This document shows positions 11,569-21,370 of a stretch of 64,000 nucleotides of DNA, one piece after another. The stretch spans positions 1 through 64,000 of the forward strand of contig NZ_PPRC01000016.1 of NCBI RefSeq assembly GCF_002902565.1, written 5' to 3'. The notes beneath the pieces were generated by a model. The model was not told where the DNA came from and did no database searches. It worked only from the letters and a program-made list of their open reading frames with translations. This DNA comes from Staphylococcus petrasii. GTDB lineage: Bacteria; Bacillota; Bacilli; Staphylococcales; Staphylococcaceae. The position numbers and the translations under genes are program-made. How positions within the stretch are numbered: position 1 is the first letter of the stretch; each line of letters opens with the position of its first letter.

Positions 11569-12261
11569 ATGAAAGATTTACCAATTATCGCTTTAGATTT
11601 CGAATCTGCAGATAAAGTAAACACATTTCTTGATCAATTTGATGAACCACTGTTTGTGAAGATTGGTATGGAATTATTTTACCAAGCAGGGCCAGATTTA
11701 ATTAAAACGATTAAATCACGTGGACATGATATCTTTCTAGACCTTAAATTGCATGATATTCCTAATACAGTGGAAAAAGCAATGGAAGGCTTAGGTAAAC
11801 TTGATGTAGATTTAGTTAATGTGCATGCTGCTGGGGGTACACAAATGATGGAAGCAGCTGTACGCGGTTTACGTAAATATAGTAAAGATACAAAGATTAT
11901 AGCGGTAACTCAATTAACTTCTACTACTGAAGAAATGTTGCATAATGAACAAAATATTCAAACGACAATTGAAGAAGCCGTATTGAATTATGCGAAATTA
12001 ACACAGAAAGCTGGACTCGATGGTGTGGTATGTTCACCACTAGAAGCGGAATTATTAACAAATGAGTTAGGTTCAGACTTTTTAAAAGTAACACCAGGGA
12101 TCAGACCACAAGGGGCAGCGGTTAATGATCAAAAAAGGATTACTACACCAGAAGATGCTAAACAATTAGGGGCAACACATATTGTAGTTGGACGTCCAAT
12201 TACGCAAAGTCAAAATCCAGTAGAAAGTTATAAAAATATTAAAGAAAGTTGGTTAGGTTAA
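11569..12261 (+). CDS. pyrF: Orotidine 5'-phosphate decarboxylase
   Basis: Decarboxylates OMP to UMP, the last step of the pathway. The 230-residue TIM barrel carries the catalytic block [13 protein letters not shown] (Asp-Lys-Asp charge network, with Lys in DLKLHD at about residues 59-64) and the phosphate-binding end VTPGIRPQG and VVGRPIT. AAAAGGAGC lies 8 bases before the ATG. pyrE follows after a single base, a tight pair that lets OMP be made and used together. Confidence 0.97.
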   Translation: MKDLPIIALDFESADKVNTFLDQFDEPLFVKIGMELFYQAGPDLIKTIKSRGHDIFLDLKLHDIPNTVEKAMEGLGKLDVDLVNVHAAGGTQMMEAAVRGLRKYSKDTKIIAVTQLTSTTEEMLHNEQNIQTTIEEAVLNYAKLTQKAGLDGVVCSPLEAELLTNELGSDFLKVTPGIRPQGAAVNDQKRITTPEDAKQLGATHIVVGRPITQSQNPVESYKNIKESWLG

Positions 12262-12262
12262 T

Positions 12263-12871
12263 ATGGCAAAAAACATTGCGAAATCATTATTAGATATTGA
12301 AGCAGTTACATTATCACCAAACGATTTATATACGTGGAGTTCTGGTATTAAATCACCTATCTATTGCGATAACCGTGTGACATTAGGTTATCCTGAAGTG
12401 CGTGAAGCAATTCGCGATGGCTTAAGCCAATTAATCACTGATAAATTTGATGGCGTTGAGATTGTTTCAGGTACTGCAACAGCTGGTATTCCTCATGCCG
12501 CTTATATCTCTGAAAAATTAAATTTACCAATGAACTATGTACGTTCTAAAAGTAAAAGTCATGGTAAACAAAATCAAATCGAAGGTGCTCAAAGTAAAGG
12601 TAAAAAAGTAGTAGTAGTGGAAGATTTAATTTCAACAGGTGGATCATCAATTACAGCAGTAGAAGCTTTACAAGAAGCAGGCGCTGAAGTAGTAGGTGTA
12701 GTAGCTATTTTCACATATGGTTTAGCTAAAGCAGACAAAATGTTTAAAGATATTGGTGTACCTTTCTATACATTAAGTAACTATAATGAATTGATCGAAG
12801 TAGCTCGTGAAGAAGGTCAAATTTCTGAAGAAGATATTCAAACATTAGTTGATTGGAGAGACAACTTATAA
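12263..12871 (+). CDS. pyrE: Orotate phosphoribosyltransferase
   Basis: Joins orotate to PRPP to give OMP. The 202-residue type I PRTase has the PRPP signature [14 protein letters not shown] near residue 115 and the orotate/phosphate region [10 protein letters not shown] before it. It is the last enzyme gene of the pyrimidine operon; a small uncharacterised gene follows after 29 bases before the terminator. Confidence 0.97.
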   Translation: MAKNIAKSLLDIEAVTLSPNDLYTWSSGIKSPIYCDNRVTLGYPEVREAIRDGLSQLITDKFDGVEIVSGTATAGIPHAAYISEKLNLPMNYVRSKSKSHGKQNQIEGAQSKGKKVVVVEDLISTGGSSITAVEALQEAGAEVVGVVAIFTYGLAKADKMFKDIGVPFYTLSNYNELIEVAREEGQISEEDIQTLVDWRDNL

Positions 12872-12900
12872 TAAGCTATGTCTAAAGGGGGTAGTGGATA

Positions 12901-13128
12901 GTGACTACTGAAAAAGAGAAAAATCATTTTTATACTAAGATGAAACATGTAAATGATTTTTTATATAGTGAACATAATTTTAAAACCCCAGACCATACAC
13001 TAACGATTGATGAAAGTATCGAAAGCATCAAGAATGAAAGTAAAACCACAAACATGGAAGCTTTCGAACATACAATTGACTTTTTCAAAAAAGCAAAAGA
13101 AAAGTTACGCCAAAAAGGCGAAATTTAA
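12901..13128 (+). CDS. Small uncharacterised protein at the end of the pyr operon
   Basis: A 75-residue soluble, charged protein (many Lys, Glu, His) with no membrane segment, signal or motif that I recognise; it is probably mostly helical. The start is GTG, chosen because AAAGGGGGT lies 8 bases upstream. It lies 29 bases after pyrE and directly before the operon's terminator, so it should be made with the pyrimidine enzymes and be under PyrR control. Good ribosome binding site and operon position argue that it is real; the function is unknown. Confidence 0.75.
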   Translation: MTTEKEKNHFYTKMKHVNDFLYSEHNFKTPDHTLTIDESIESIKNESKTTNMEAFEHTIDFFKKAKEKLRQKGEI

Positions 13129-13136
13129 AAGACAAA

Positions 13137-13197
13137 ATGGTACATATTACGACAATTGTTTGTAATCAGACATAGTCGTATATGTACCATTTTTTTA
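13137..13197 (+). terminator. Terminator of the pyrimidine operon
   Basis: ATGGTACATAT(T)ACGAC pairs with GTCGTATATGTACCAT (one bulged T), then seven T. The loop is about 21 bases. Confidence 0.92.
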
Positions 13198-13208
13198 TAA
13201 AAGAAAAT

Positions 13209-13239
13209 AACGCCACTGAGCGCGTCCTCTCATGGCGTT
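13209..13239 (-). terminator. Hairpin downstream of the 27-residue peptide gene
   Basis: Read on the minus strand, AACGCCATGAG and CTCAGTGGCGTT form a GC-rich stem with one bulge, then TATTTTCTTTT. It lies 23 bases after the stop codon of the small minus-strand gene and is a plausible terminator. Confidence 0.6.
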
Positions 13240-13261
13240 TAAATGTATCCAACTCATAATA

Positions 13262-13345
13262 TTAACGAATAAAAATTTTAATTAAAACCCAGCCTATTAA
13301 TAACACAATAAACATAGATAATAGGGGAATAAGAAAATGCATCAT
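13262..13345 (-). CDS. Tiny 27-residue hydrophobic peptide
   Basis: The peptide reads MMHFLIPLLSMFIVLLIGWV followed by LIKIFIR: one membrane-spanning helix with a basic end. It is shorter than usual ORF cut-offs. Support: CCTCC on the plus strand (GGAGG read on the minus strand, 13355-13359) lies 9 bases before the ATG, a sigma-A promoter lies at 13376-13403, and a hairpin follows at 13209-13239, so the whole transcript would be about 170 bases. Such peptides include type I toxins (Fst/Ldr-like) and small membrane regulators; this one lacks the usual Fst motif and I see no antisense RNA, so the role is open. Confidence 0.65.
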   Translation of the reverse strand: MMHFLIPLLSMFIVLLIGWVLIKIFIR

Positions 13346-13375
13346 TGTGAAAAGCCTCCAATTTAACTTTACTTA

Positions 13376-13403
13376 ATTGTAACGATAATACAAAATAAGT
13401 CAA
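13376..13403 (-). promoter_or_regulatory. Promoter of the 27-residue peptide gene
   Basis: On the minus strand TTGACT (13403-13398) and TACAAT (13381-13376) are separated by 16 bases; each matches the sigma-A consensus in five of six positions. Predicted transcript start is near 13369. Confidence 0.65.
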
Positions 13404-13511
13404 AAAATTAAGTTTTAGAAAGTATCTGGTTGGAATGGAAATTTTGTTAAATTGTTAATGAATAGTTTAAAATAATAATGAGAACATAAAGAAAAACGTA
13501 GGGGGATTATC

Positions 13512-13916
13512 ATGGAAATACCTAAAATAACAACATTTTTAATGTTTAATAATCAAGCTGAAGAAGCGATTAATTTATATACAAGCTTATTTGAAAATAG
13601 TGAAATTCTAACTATGGTGAAATATGGCGAAGAAGGTCCAGGCGTGCCAGGTACCGTGCAACATTCTATTTTCACATTGAATGGTCAAGTATTTATGGCT
13701 ATTGATGCTGATAACGGTGAAGAGCTACCTATGAATCCATCAATTTCACTATATATCACTGTAGATAATGCGATGGAAATGGAACGCTTATTTAGCGGAT
13801 TGAAAAAAGAAGGCGCTATTTTAATGCCTAAAACAGCAATGCCACCATTTAGAGAATTCGCTTGGGTACAAGATAAATTTGGCGTAAGCTTCCAACTTGC
13901 ACTACCAGAAAAATAA
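13512..13916 (+). CDS. VOC-superfamily (PhnB/glyoxalase-like) protein
   Basis: The 134-residue protein resembles PhnB-type members of the vicinal oxygen chelate superfamily: it begins ITTFLMFNNQAEEAINLYTS, the typical opening, and ends FAWVQDKFGVSFQLAL, the usual paired beta-strand end. Family members include dioxygenases, glyoxalases and resistance proteins, so the substrate cannot be predicted. AGGGGGAT lies 8 bases upstream of the ATG. It is monocistronic with a shared terminator facing rqcH. Confidence 0.82.
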   Translation: MEIPKITTFLMFNNQAEEAINLYTSLFENSEILTMVKYGEEGPGVPGTVQHSIFTLNGQVFMAIDADNGEELPMNPSISLYITVDNAMEMERLFSGLKKEGAILMPKTAMPPFREFAWVQDKFGVSFQLALPEK

Positions 13917-13937
13917 AATATTCAATTGATAAATAGT

Positions 13938-13980
13938 AAAATGCCATCACTTTTAATAGTTTGAAGTGATGGCATTTTTA
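13938..13980. terminator. Bidirectional terminator between VOC gene and rqcH
   Basis: ATGCCATCACTT and AAGTGATGGCAT form a perfect 12-bp stem; T follows on the plus side and A precedes, giving T on the minus side. The two genes converge here. Confidence 0.92.
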
Positions 13981-15678
13981 TTATTTTTGTTTCATACTTT
14001 GAATTTTATCGTAATCAGGCGTAGCAAAAAGTGTTTTTTGATTATCATATGTGACAAAACCTGGTTTCGCACCTGAAGGTTTATGAACATTTCGAATTTC
14101 AGTATAATCCACTGGTATTTGTCCAGAATTACCTGCTTTAGAGAAGTAACCCGCTATCATTGCTGCTTCTTTAATCGTTTGCTCACTAGGCGCATTATTT
14201 AAAATCACCACATGTGATCCTGGAATATCTTTCGTATGGAACCAAATATGAGATTTCTGCGCTTTACGATTAGTTAAATAATCATTTTGCTTATTATTTT
14301 TACCAACTAATATCGTATCTCCATCGGTTGAAAGATACGTTTGAAGTTGAATCTTTTCATTTTTCTTCTTCTTAACATTTTTACGTTGCTTCATAAAGCC
14401 TTGTTCAGCTAATTCATCTCTAATATCATCGATCTCATTTACTGTAATATGTTCTAGTTGTTGTTCAATATTAGCGAAGTAATCAATATTTTCACGCGTT
14501 AATTTAATCTGATGATCAAGTTCTCGTTCACGTGTTTTCATACGGTTATACTGCTTGTAATAATATTGCGCATTTACAGAAGGAGACTTCGTTGGATTTA
14601 AAGGAATCGTCACTTCTTCATTAGTATAATAATTCAGCGCAGTGACAGACTCATCACCTTGTTTAATACGGTAAATATTTGCCGTAATGAGCTCCCCGTA
14701 TAATTGTTGCGTATCTTTATCTTTCGCACCTTCATATTCCTCAATCAATTTGTTTAACTTATGTTGTTGCTTTTGAAGTTGCTGTTGAACAAAGCGCACT
14801 AAATCATTTGCACGTTGTTTTACTCTTTCTCGTTCACCACGCGCATCATAGAAACGATCTAACAATTCATGTAATGAATCATATATCACGGCATCATCTT
14901 GGAATTGTTTAAGTTTCATAAAGTAGAAATCTTCTTTACCTGTCTCATGATTTTTATGGAAAATGGGTACAGGTTCCTGGCGTGTTTGTTCCATTACTTC
15001 ATCAAATGCTTTAGGTAATGTGTCAGAAGTCATAAATTGATAACGATCGACAATTTCATTTGTAATTAAAGGACTAAACCCTTCAAATGTAGTTAATAAT
15101 TGTTTCGCAATTTTACCACTATTAAAATCAATATGTTTTAACGCTTCTTGACCATCCATTTCAAATGGATTGATTTTATTTTGCGTAGGAGGGGCTTCAT
15201 ATTGGAAGCCAGGCATTACTGTACGATATTGGTTAGTATTAGGTGTTAAATGTTTAAATCCTTCAATAATTTTATAATTATCATCTACTAAAATAAGGTT
15301 ACTGTGTTTACCCATTATTTCAAGAATAACAGTACGATAAATCGTATCTCCAATTTCATCTTTACTTTCGACGTCAATTTCTACACGACGGTCATTCCCA
15401 ATTTGACGTATTGCTTTCACAATGCCACCTTCTAAATGTTTACGGAAGACACGTGCGAACATAGGTGGTTCAAATGGATTATCGTATTTTTTATTAGTTA
15501 AGTGCATTCTTGAAAAGCTTGGATGTATTGATAATAGTAAATGATGGTTTTTACGATTTTGTCGAACAATCATAATTATTGTGTCATTTTCTGGTTGATT
15601 AATTTTATGAATTCTACCAGAAACTAGAAATTGTAGTGAGTCTACCATTTTTTTAGTAAATAAGCCATCGTATGCCAT
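13981..15678 (-). CDS. rqcH: Rqc2 homologue RqcH (NFACT family; older name fibronectin-binding protein FbpA-like)
   Basis: RqcH binds obstructed 50S subunits and adds C-terminal alanine tails to stalled nascent chains, marking them for ClpXP. The 565-residue protein has the NFACT-N domain (with DRR at residues 96-98, the conserved Asp-Arg of the family), helix-hairpin-helix and coiled-coil regions (about 280-430, rich in Lys/Gln/Glu) and the C-terminal NFACT-R domain (about 445-545, with WFHTKDIPGSHVVI). It has no signal peptide, so a surface fibronectin-binding role is doubtful. Transcribed divergently from gmk. Confidence 0.95.
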   Translation of the reverse strand: MAYDGLFTKKMVDSLQFLVSGRIHKINQPENDTIIMIVRQNRKNHHLLLSIHPSFSRMHLTNKKYDNPFEPPMFARVFRKHLEGGIVKAIRQIGNDRRVEIDVESKDEIGDTIYRTVILEIMGKHSNLILVDDNYKIIEGFKHLTPNTNQYRTVMPGFQYEAPPTQNKINPFEMDGQEALKHIDFNSGKIAKQLLTTFEGFSPLITNEIVDRYQFMTSDTLPKAFDEVMEQTRQEPVPIFHKNHETGKEDFYFMKLKQFQDDAVIYDSLHELLDRFYDARGERERVKQRANDLVRFVQQQLQKQQHKLNKLIEEYEGAKDKDTQQLYGELITANIYRIKQGDESVTALNYYTNEEVTIPLNPTKSPSVNAQYYYKQYNRMKTRERELDHQIKLTRENIDYFANIEQQLEHITVNEIDDIRDELAEQGFMKQRKNVKKKKNEKIQLQTYLSTDGDTILVGKNNKQNDYLTNRKAQKSHIWFHTKDIPGSHVVILNNAPSEQTIKEAAMIAGYFSKAGNSGQIPVDYTEIRNVHKPSGAKPGFVTYDNQKTLFATPDYDKIQSMKQK

Positions 15679-15766
15679 AATTAATTTCCACCTTCAATTT
15701 TTTCATTCATTATATTGTAACATGGCAAAATCATAGCGTCATGATTTAAGTTTGTCGTTCGGACTC

Positions 15767-15796
15767 TATACAATTCATTCCTCAATGTGATATTAT
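15767..15796 (+). promoter_or_regulatory. Candidate promoter for gmk
   Basis: TATACA (15767-15772), 18 bases, TATTAT (15791-15796), ending 40 bases before the gmk start. Confidence 0.5.
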
Positions 15797-15833
15797 ATTT
15801 AAATAATAGAAGAATAGCTTAGAGAGGTCGTAA

Positions 15834-16459
<626 letters not shown>

Positions 16460-16460
<1 letters not shown>

Positions 16461-16672
16461 TGTTAAACCCACCTTTAAATCAGTTACAATCAAAAATTAA
16501 TTCAAAATACTTAATTGCTACGACTGCAGCTAAGCGTGCACGTGAATTAGATGAGAAACCAGAAACAGCTTTATTAAATGGTTATCATTCAGCTAAACCA
16601 GTTGGCCAAGCATTAGAAGAAATTGCTAATGGTAAAATTGAACCTGAATATCCAGATGATTTTTACGCATAA
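16460..16672 (+). CDS. rpoZ: RNA polymerase omega subunit
   Basis: Small subunit that helps assemble and stabilise beta-prime in RNA polymerase. The 70-residue product begins MLNPPLNQLQSKINSKYLIA and contains the conserved block AAKRARELDE. In this family, omega also forms part of the ppGpp site in proteobacteria but not in Firmicutes. The ribosome binding site TTGGAGGC is inside gmk. A terminator follows. Confidence 0.96.
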
Positions 16673-16740
16673 GTTTAACGTTTAAATAATTTTAAAATTC
16701 ACAAGTTAGTATTAATTTATGAGACTATAATAAAAAGATT

Positions 16741-16796
16741 CGCACACCTTACATTAAATGAGCCATTCATTTTGCTAGGGTGTGTGTTTTTAATTA
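16741..16796 (+). terminator. Terminator after rpoZ
   Basis: CGCACACCTTA and TAGGGTGTGTG pair with a small mismatch, and an inner AAATGA/TCATTT stem extends the helix; TTTTT follows. Confidence 0.78.
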
Positions 16797-16873
16797 TTCG
16801 ACTGATTTGTGTATAATTAATTTAATGTAAAAACCTATTTAATAATCGAAAAAAGTAAGGGAGAAAGCCGATT

Positions 16874-18073
16874 ATGAAACACATTCTACTCGCCGTAACA
16901 GGTGGTATTGCAGCTTATAAAGCAATTGATTTAACAAGTAAGTTAACGCAAGCAGGTTACGATGTAAGAGTTATGCTTACAGACCATGCTCAAGAATTCG
17001 TAACGCCCTTAGCGTTTCAAGCTATTGGTAGAAATCCAGTGTACACGAGTACTTTTAAAGAAGAGAATCCACAAGAAATTCAACATGTGGCACTAGGAGA
17101 TTGGGCTGATGCAATTATAGTAGCACCAGCTACTGCCAATATTATTGCTAAATTGAGCGTAGGCATTGCAGATGATATGGTCACGTCTACGTTGTTAGCT
17201 ACTGAAACACCTAAATTTATAGCGCCAGCGATGAATGTGCATATGTATGAGAATCCTCGTACGCAGCGTAATATTGAGGTGCTTAAATCAGATGGCTATC
17301 ACTTTATTGAGCCTGGTGATGGTTTCTTAGCGTGCGGTTATGTGGCAAAAGGAAGAATGGAAGAACCGTTACAAATTGTAAGTGTTCTTAACGATTATTT
17401 TAAACAACAACAACACATTCAACATAGTAGCTTCACTGGTAAGCATGCACTAGTTACAGCGGGACCTACAGTAGAAGTAATTGACCCAGTCCGTTTTGTT
17501 TCAAATCGTTCTTCTGGAAAGATGGGATTTGCAATTGCCCAAGCCTTACGTGATCGTGGCGCGCATGTAACATTAGTTACTGGTCCTACTCAATTAGAAG
17601 ATCCAACTGGGGTAGAGGTTATTCATATTGAAAGCGCAGAAGAAATGTTCCAAGCAGTAACACAACGCTATGACGAACAAGATATTGTAGTGAAAGCAGC
17701 GGCAGTGTCAGATTATACGCCTACTCAAGTGCTAGATCATAAGATGAAGAAGCAAGAAGGGGATTTATCAGTCACATTTAAGCGTACTAAAGATATATTA
17801 AAATACTTAGGTGAACATAAAACACATCAATATTTAGTGGGATTTGCTGCAGAAACACAAAATATTGAACAATACGCACAAGATAAATTAAAACGCAAAA
17901 ATGCAGATGTTATTATTTCAAATAATGTAGGAGACCAATCCATTGGTTTCAAATCTGATGATAATGAATTAACGATGCATTTTAAAAATGGTGAGACGCA
18001 CAATATAAAGAAAGGAAAAAAAGTGCAATTAGCTCAACAAATTTTAGATGAATTAGAAACTAGGTGGCAATAA
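16874..18073 (+). CDS. coaBC: Bifunctional phosphopantothenoylcysteine decarboxylase / phosphopantothenate-cysteine ligase
   Basis: Two steps of coenzyme A synthesis: ligation of cysteine to 4'-phosphopantothenate (CoaB) and FMN-dependent decarboxylation (CoaC). The 399-residue fusion has the CoaC flavoprotein domain at about residues 1-185 (ITGGIAAYK-like VTGGIAAYKA start, PAMNVHMY substrate motif, CGYVAKGRM flap) and the CoaB domain at about 190-399, with nucleotide-binding VTAGPTVEVIDPVRF and SNRSSGKMG. It overlaps the priA start by one base. Ribosome binding site AGGGAGA. Confidence 0.96.
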   Translation: MKHILLAVTGGIAAYKAIDLTSKLTQAGYDVRVMLTDHAQEFVTPLAFQAIGRNPVYTSTFKEENPQEIQHVALGDWADAIIVAPATANIIAKLSVGIADDMVTSTLLATETPKFIAPAMNVHMYENPRTQRNIEVLKSDGYHFIEPGDGFLACGYVAKGRMEEPLQIVSVLNDYFKQQQHIQHSSFTGKHALVTAGPTVEVIDPVRFVSNRSSGKMGFAIAQALRDRGAHVTLVTGPTQLEDPTGVEVIHIESAEEMFQAVTQRYDEQDIVVKAAAVSDYTPTQVLDHKMKKQEGDLSVTFKRTKDILKYLGEHKTHQYLVGFAAETQNIEQYAQDKLKRKNADVIISNNVGDQSIGFKSDDNELTMHFKNGETHNIKKGKKVQLAQQILDELETRWQ

Positions 18074-20481
18074 TGATTGCAAAGGTCATTGTAGATGTAC
18101 CTTCCAAAAGTGTAGATTTTAAGTTTGACTATCTCGTACCTAAAAATTTAGAAGAGTTTATACAAGTTGGTGTTAGAGTTATCGTTCCATTTGGGCCTCG
18201 AACAATTCAAGGCTATGTTATGGATATTCAGTCCCAACCAAGTGAAGATATCGACCTTCAAAAGCTAAAAGAAATTAAAGAAGTTCAAGACATACGTCCA
18301 GAATTAACGCCTGAATTAATACAATTAAGTGAATGGCTCAGTTATTCTCATGTGTCTAAAAGTATTTCTGTCCTTGAAGCAATGTTACCTAGCGCAATTA
18401 AGGCAAAATATACAAAAGTGTTTGAAGTTGTAAAACATAATGACATGGAAGAAGACCTTTTAAAATATTTTGATTCAAAAGGGCATTATAAATATAAAGA
18501 TGCGCAAAAAAATAACCACTTGCCGGTGCTAAATAATTTACTCAAAGAAGGCATCGTTCAAGAAGTAACATTGTTATCTCAAAACACTAGTAAAAAAATG
18601 CAAAGAGCGGTTCGTATTCTTGATGACTATAATCCTGATGAAGTCCTAGCATTGCTTGAAAAATCTATGAAGCAATACGATGTGTATGCTTTCTTGTTAG
18701 ATGAACAACATAAGACGGTTTTTCTTAAAGATTTAGAAGAAATGGGATTTTCAAAATCTAGTATTGATAGTCTTGTCAAAAAAGGATTTATTGAAAAATA
18801 TGATGCTGAAGTAGAACGTGATCCATTTGCAGACCGTATTTTTGAAAGAGAAGACAAACGCACATTAACGCAAGAACAAGAAGAGGCTTTTCAACAAATT
18901 AAAGCAACTATTGACGAAGAGCGACAACGTACTTTCTTACTACATGGTGTCACGGGTTCAGGAAAGACGGAAGTCTACTTACAAACTATTGAAGAAGTAC
19001 TTAATAAAGGGCAACAAGCCATGATGTTAGTACCTGAAATTGCCTTAACGCCACAAATGGTTTTACGTTTCAAACGTCGTTTTGGTGATGATGTTGCCGT
19101 GCTTCATTCAGGTTTATCAAATGGGGAACGTTATGATGAATGGCAAAAAATTAGAGACGGTAGAGCGCAAGTAAGTGTAGGCGCGCGTTCAAGTATTTTC
19201 GCGCCTTTTAAAAATTTAGGCATTATTATTATTGATGAAGAGCATGAATCAACCTACAAACAAGAAGATTATCCACGATACCATGCGCGTGATATTGCTG
19301 AATGGCGTAGTCGTTATCATCACTGTCCATTAGTGTTAGGAAGTGCAACGCCAAGTCTTGAATCTTATGCGCGTGCTGAAAAGGATGTATATCAACTTCT
19401 AACATTGCCTACTAGGGTGAACCAACAAGCATTACCTTCAATTGATATTATTGATATGCGAGAAGAATTAAGTTCAGGTAACCGTTCTATGTTCTCAAAT
19501 GAATTACGAGAAGCGATACAAGATCGTTTGAATAAAAATGAACAAATCGTATTATTTTTAAATCGCCGTGGATATGCGTCATTTATGTTATGTCGGGATT
19601 GTGGTTATGTTCCTCAATGTCCTCATTGCGATATTTCGCTTACCTACCATAAAACAACGGATCAGTTAAAGTGTCATTATTGTGGTTATCAAGAAACACC
19701 GCCTAATATATGTCCTAACTGTGAGAGCCCTCATATTCGCCAAGTAGGTACAGGAACACAGCGTGTAGAAGAAATTTTGCAACAGGAATTTGAAGAAGCA
19801 CGTATTATTCGTATGGACGTAGATACGACATCGCGTAAAGGTGCTCATGAGAAATTGCTTACTGATTTTGAAAAAGGTAAAGGCGATATTTTGTTAGGCA
19901 CGCAAATGATTGCGAAGGGCTTAGATTATCCTAATATTACATTGGTAGGCGTACTCAATGCCGATACTATGTTAAATTTACCTGACTTCAGAGCAAGTGA
20001 ACGAACATACCAATTATTAACCCAAGTGTCAGGCCGAGCTGGACGCCATGAAAAGCCAGGGAAAGTTATTATTCAAACATATAATCCAACACATTATGCT
20101 ATTGAAGATGTACGACAAAATGATTATCTAACGTTCTATCAAAAAGAAATGGAATTTCGAAAAATAGGAAAATATCCTCCATATTACTTTTTAATTAATT
20201 TTACTATTGCGCATAAAAATATGAAAAAAGTGATGGAAGCTTCAAAACACGTTCATCAAGTATTGTTACAACATTTAACCGATAAAGCTTTAGTGCTAGG
20301 GCCATCTCCTGCAGCTATAGCGCGTATTAATAATGAACATCGTTTCCAAATTCTTGTTAAATATAAACGTGAGCCAGAGTTGCTTAAAGCATTGCAATAC
20401 TTAGATGATTATTATCATGAAGCTTATATGAAAGATAAATTATCCTTGAAAATTGATATTAATCCTCAAATAATGATGTGA
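18073..20481 (+). CDS. priA: Primosomal replication restart helicase PriA
   Basis: Recognises stalled or repaired forks and reloads the replisome. I start at the ATG overlapping the coaBC stop (TAATG), after AGGTGG; an in-frame GTG nine bases up is the alternative. The 802-residue protein has an N-terminal DNA-binding domain, then a DEAH-type helicase with Walker A GVTGSGKTEV and Walker B IIDEEHE. An insertion of eight cysteines (CRDCG, CPHC, CHYCG, CPNC; about residues 515-560) binds two zincs, followed by helicase motifs ending QVSGRAGR. Length is normal. Confidence 0.97.
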   Translation: MIAKVIVDVPSKSVDFKFDYLVPKNLEEFIQVGVRVIVPFGPRTIQGYVMDIQSQPSEDIDLQKLKEIKEVQDIRPELTPELIQLSEWLSYSHVSKSISVLEAMLPSAIKAKYTKVFEVVKHNDMEEDLLKYFDSKGHYKYKDAQKNNHLPVLNNLLKEGIVQEVTLLSQNTSKKMQRAVRILDDYNPDEVLALLEKSMKQYDVYAFLLDEQHKTVFLKDLEEMGFSKSSIDSLVKKGFIEKYDAEVERDPFADRIFEREDKRTLTQEQEEAFQQIKATIDEERQRTFLLHGVTGSGKTEVYLQTIEEVLNKGQQAMMLVPEIALTPQMVLRFKRRFGDDVAVLHSGLSNGERYDEWQKIRDGRAQVSVGARSSIFAPFKNLGIIIIDEEHESTYKQEDYPRYHARDIAEWRSRYHHCPLVLGSATPSLESYARAEKDVYQLLTLPTRVNQQALPSIDIIDMREELSSGNRSMFSNELREAIQDRLNKNEQIVLFLNRRGYASFMLCRDCGYVPQCPHCDISLTYHKTTDQLKCHYCGYQETPPNICPNCESPHIRQVGTGTQRVEEILQQEFEEARIIRMDVDTTSRKGAHEKLLTDFEKGKGDILLGTQMIAKGLDYPNITLVGVLNADTMLNLPDFRASERTYQLLTQVSGRAGRHEKPGKVIIQTYNPTHYAIEDVRQNDYLTFYQKEMEFRKIGKYPPYYFLINFTIAHKNMKKVMEASKHVHQVLLQHLTDKALVLGPSPAAIARINNEHRFQILVKYKREPELLKALQYLDDYYHEAYMKDKLSLKIDINPQIMM

Positions 20482-20668
20482 TAAATTGTCGAGTTTTTCT
20501 GGTAGATAAAAAACGTCTTAAGGTGTAAAATGTAATTTAAATTAGAGCGTAGAATGACGCTAAAACGCAATGTTTAATTTACCCATTAATTATTTGATGT
20601 CATTAAAGCATCTAGAACACACACATCACTGTAAGCACTTGGCATTTTAATAATGGAGGATGACCGCT

Positions 20669-20929
20669 ATGGTTGAAGAAAAATACGTCGGCACCAAAGC
20701 ATTTGAGGAATTTAAAGAACATGTCGATTCAAGATTTAATCATCTTGATCAAATTTCAAAAGAAACAATAGATAGTAATTACGAAATTTTAAATTGGACC
20801 ATTCAAAACATGGCGTTACAATTTAAAGAAGAAATTCATAAAAGTTATATGAATGAGATATGCTTTATTATCGTAACATCATTAAGTATCATAGCACTTA
20901 TACTACCAATTGTTTTGTTTACTATATAA
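20669..20929 (+). CDS. Small protein with C-terminal membrane anchor, unknown function
   Basis: I start at the second in-frame ATG (MVEEKYVGTK) because GGAGG lies 9 bases before it; a start three codons up would overlap that site. The 86-residue protein has a soluble, charged N-terminal part likely to be helical (residues 1-60) and a single hydrophobic segment at about 65-86 (IIVTSLSIIALILPIVLFTI), giving a tail-anchored look with the bulk in the cytoplasm. No domain is recognised. It stands alone, with a strong terminator behind it facing the TM2 gene. Confidence 0.72.
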   Translation: MVEEKYVGTKAFEEFKEHVDSRFNHLDQISKETIDSNYEILNWTIQNMALQFKEEIHKSYMNEICFIIVTSLSIIALILPIVLFTI

Positions 20930-20934
20930 TAAGA

Positions 20935-20979
20935 AAAAAAGTTACGCTACAGAGTTGATGTTCTGTAGCGTAACTTTTT
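20935..20979. terminator. Bidirectional terminator between small membrane protein and TM2 gene
   Basis: GTTACGCTACAGA and TCTGTAGCGTAAC form a perfect 13-bp stem, flanked by A-run and T-run, between converging genes. Confidence 0.94.
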
Positions 20980-20988
20980 ATAAATATT

Positions 20989-21192
20989 CTACATTACTAC
21001 GTTACCATTTTCATCGGCAGGTCTGAATAATGTTAAGATTGCACTAATAATAGCGATGATATGTGGAATGCCTGTCCAGAAGAAAGCTAAATGTAAAATG
21101 CCTGACATAGTTTTACCAGCATAAAACTTATGGACACCAAAGCTACCTAAAAATACCGCTAAAACGATATAGATAATTTTATTTACTTCCAT
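20989..21192 (-). CDS. TM2-domain membrane protein
   Basis: The start is the ATG giving MEVNKIIYIVLAVFLGSFGV, 8-9 bases after GGAGGTG on the minus strand; the longer open frame upstream has no ribosome binding site. The 67-residue protein has two hydrophobic segments joined by GVHKFYAGKT, the TM2 (pfam05154) signature with its G-x-H-xF-Y-x-G turn, and an Asp/Glu-rich tail. Function of TM2 proteins in bacteria is not known. Monocistronic. Confidence 0.85.
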   Translation of the reverse strand: MEVNKIIYIVLAVFLGSFGVHKFYAGKTMSGILHLAFFWTGIPHIIAIISAILTLFRPADENGNVVM

Positions 21193-21370
21193 TTTAATGA
21201 CACCTCCAATCTTTTTTATATTTAATTCCTTCTCACTTTCTATTTTAATCGTATCAAATTTAAATGCAATTGATAACAATCTATTTAGTATTAATTTCAG
21301 TCTAAGGTCGCAATTCAATTTGAATTAAGTTATAATTATATGATGAATTTTTTCAGGAGGAGCATACATT

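Noticed and set aside
13262-13345. Classical Fst-family type I toxin
   Set aside because: The size and hydrophobicity fit, but the usual Pro-Gly-x-x-x-Ala and YWL patterns are missing and no antisense RNA promoter is seen, so I leave the peptide unclassified.
13981-15678. Surface fibronectin-binding adhesin
   Set aside because: The old name remains in databases, but there is no signal peptide or LPXTG; the NFACT domains show the ribosome-rescue factor RqcH.
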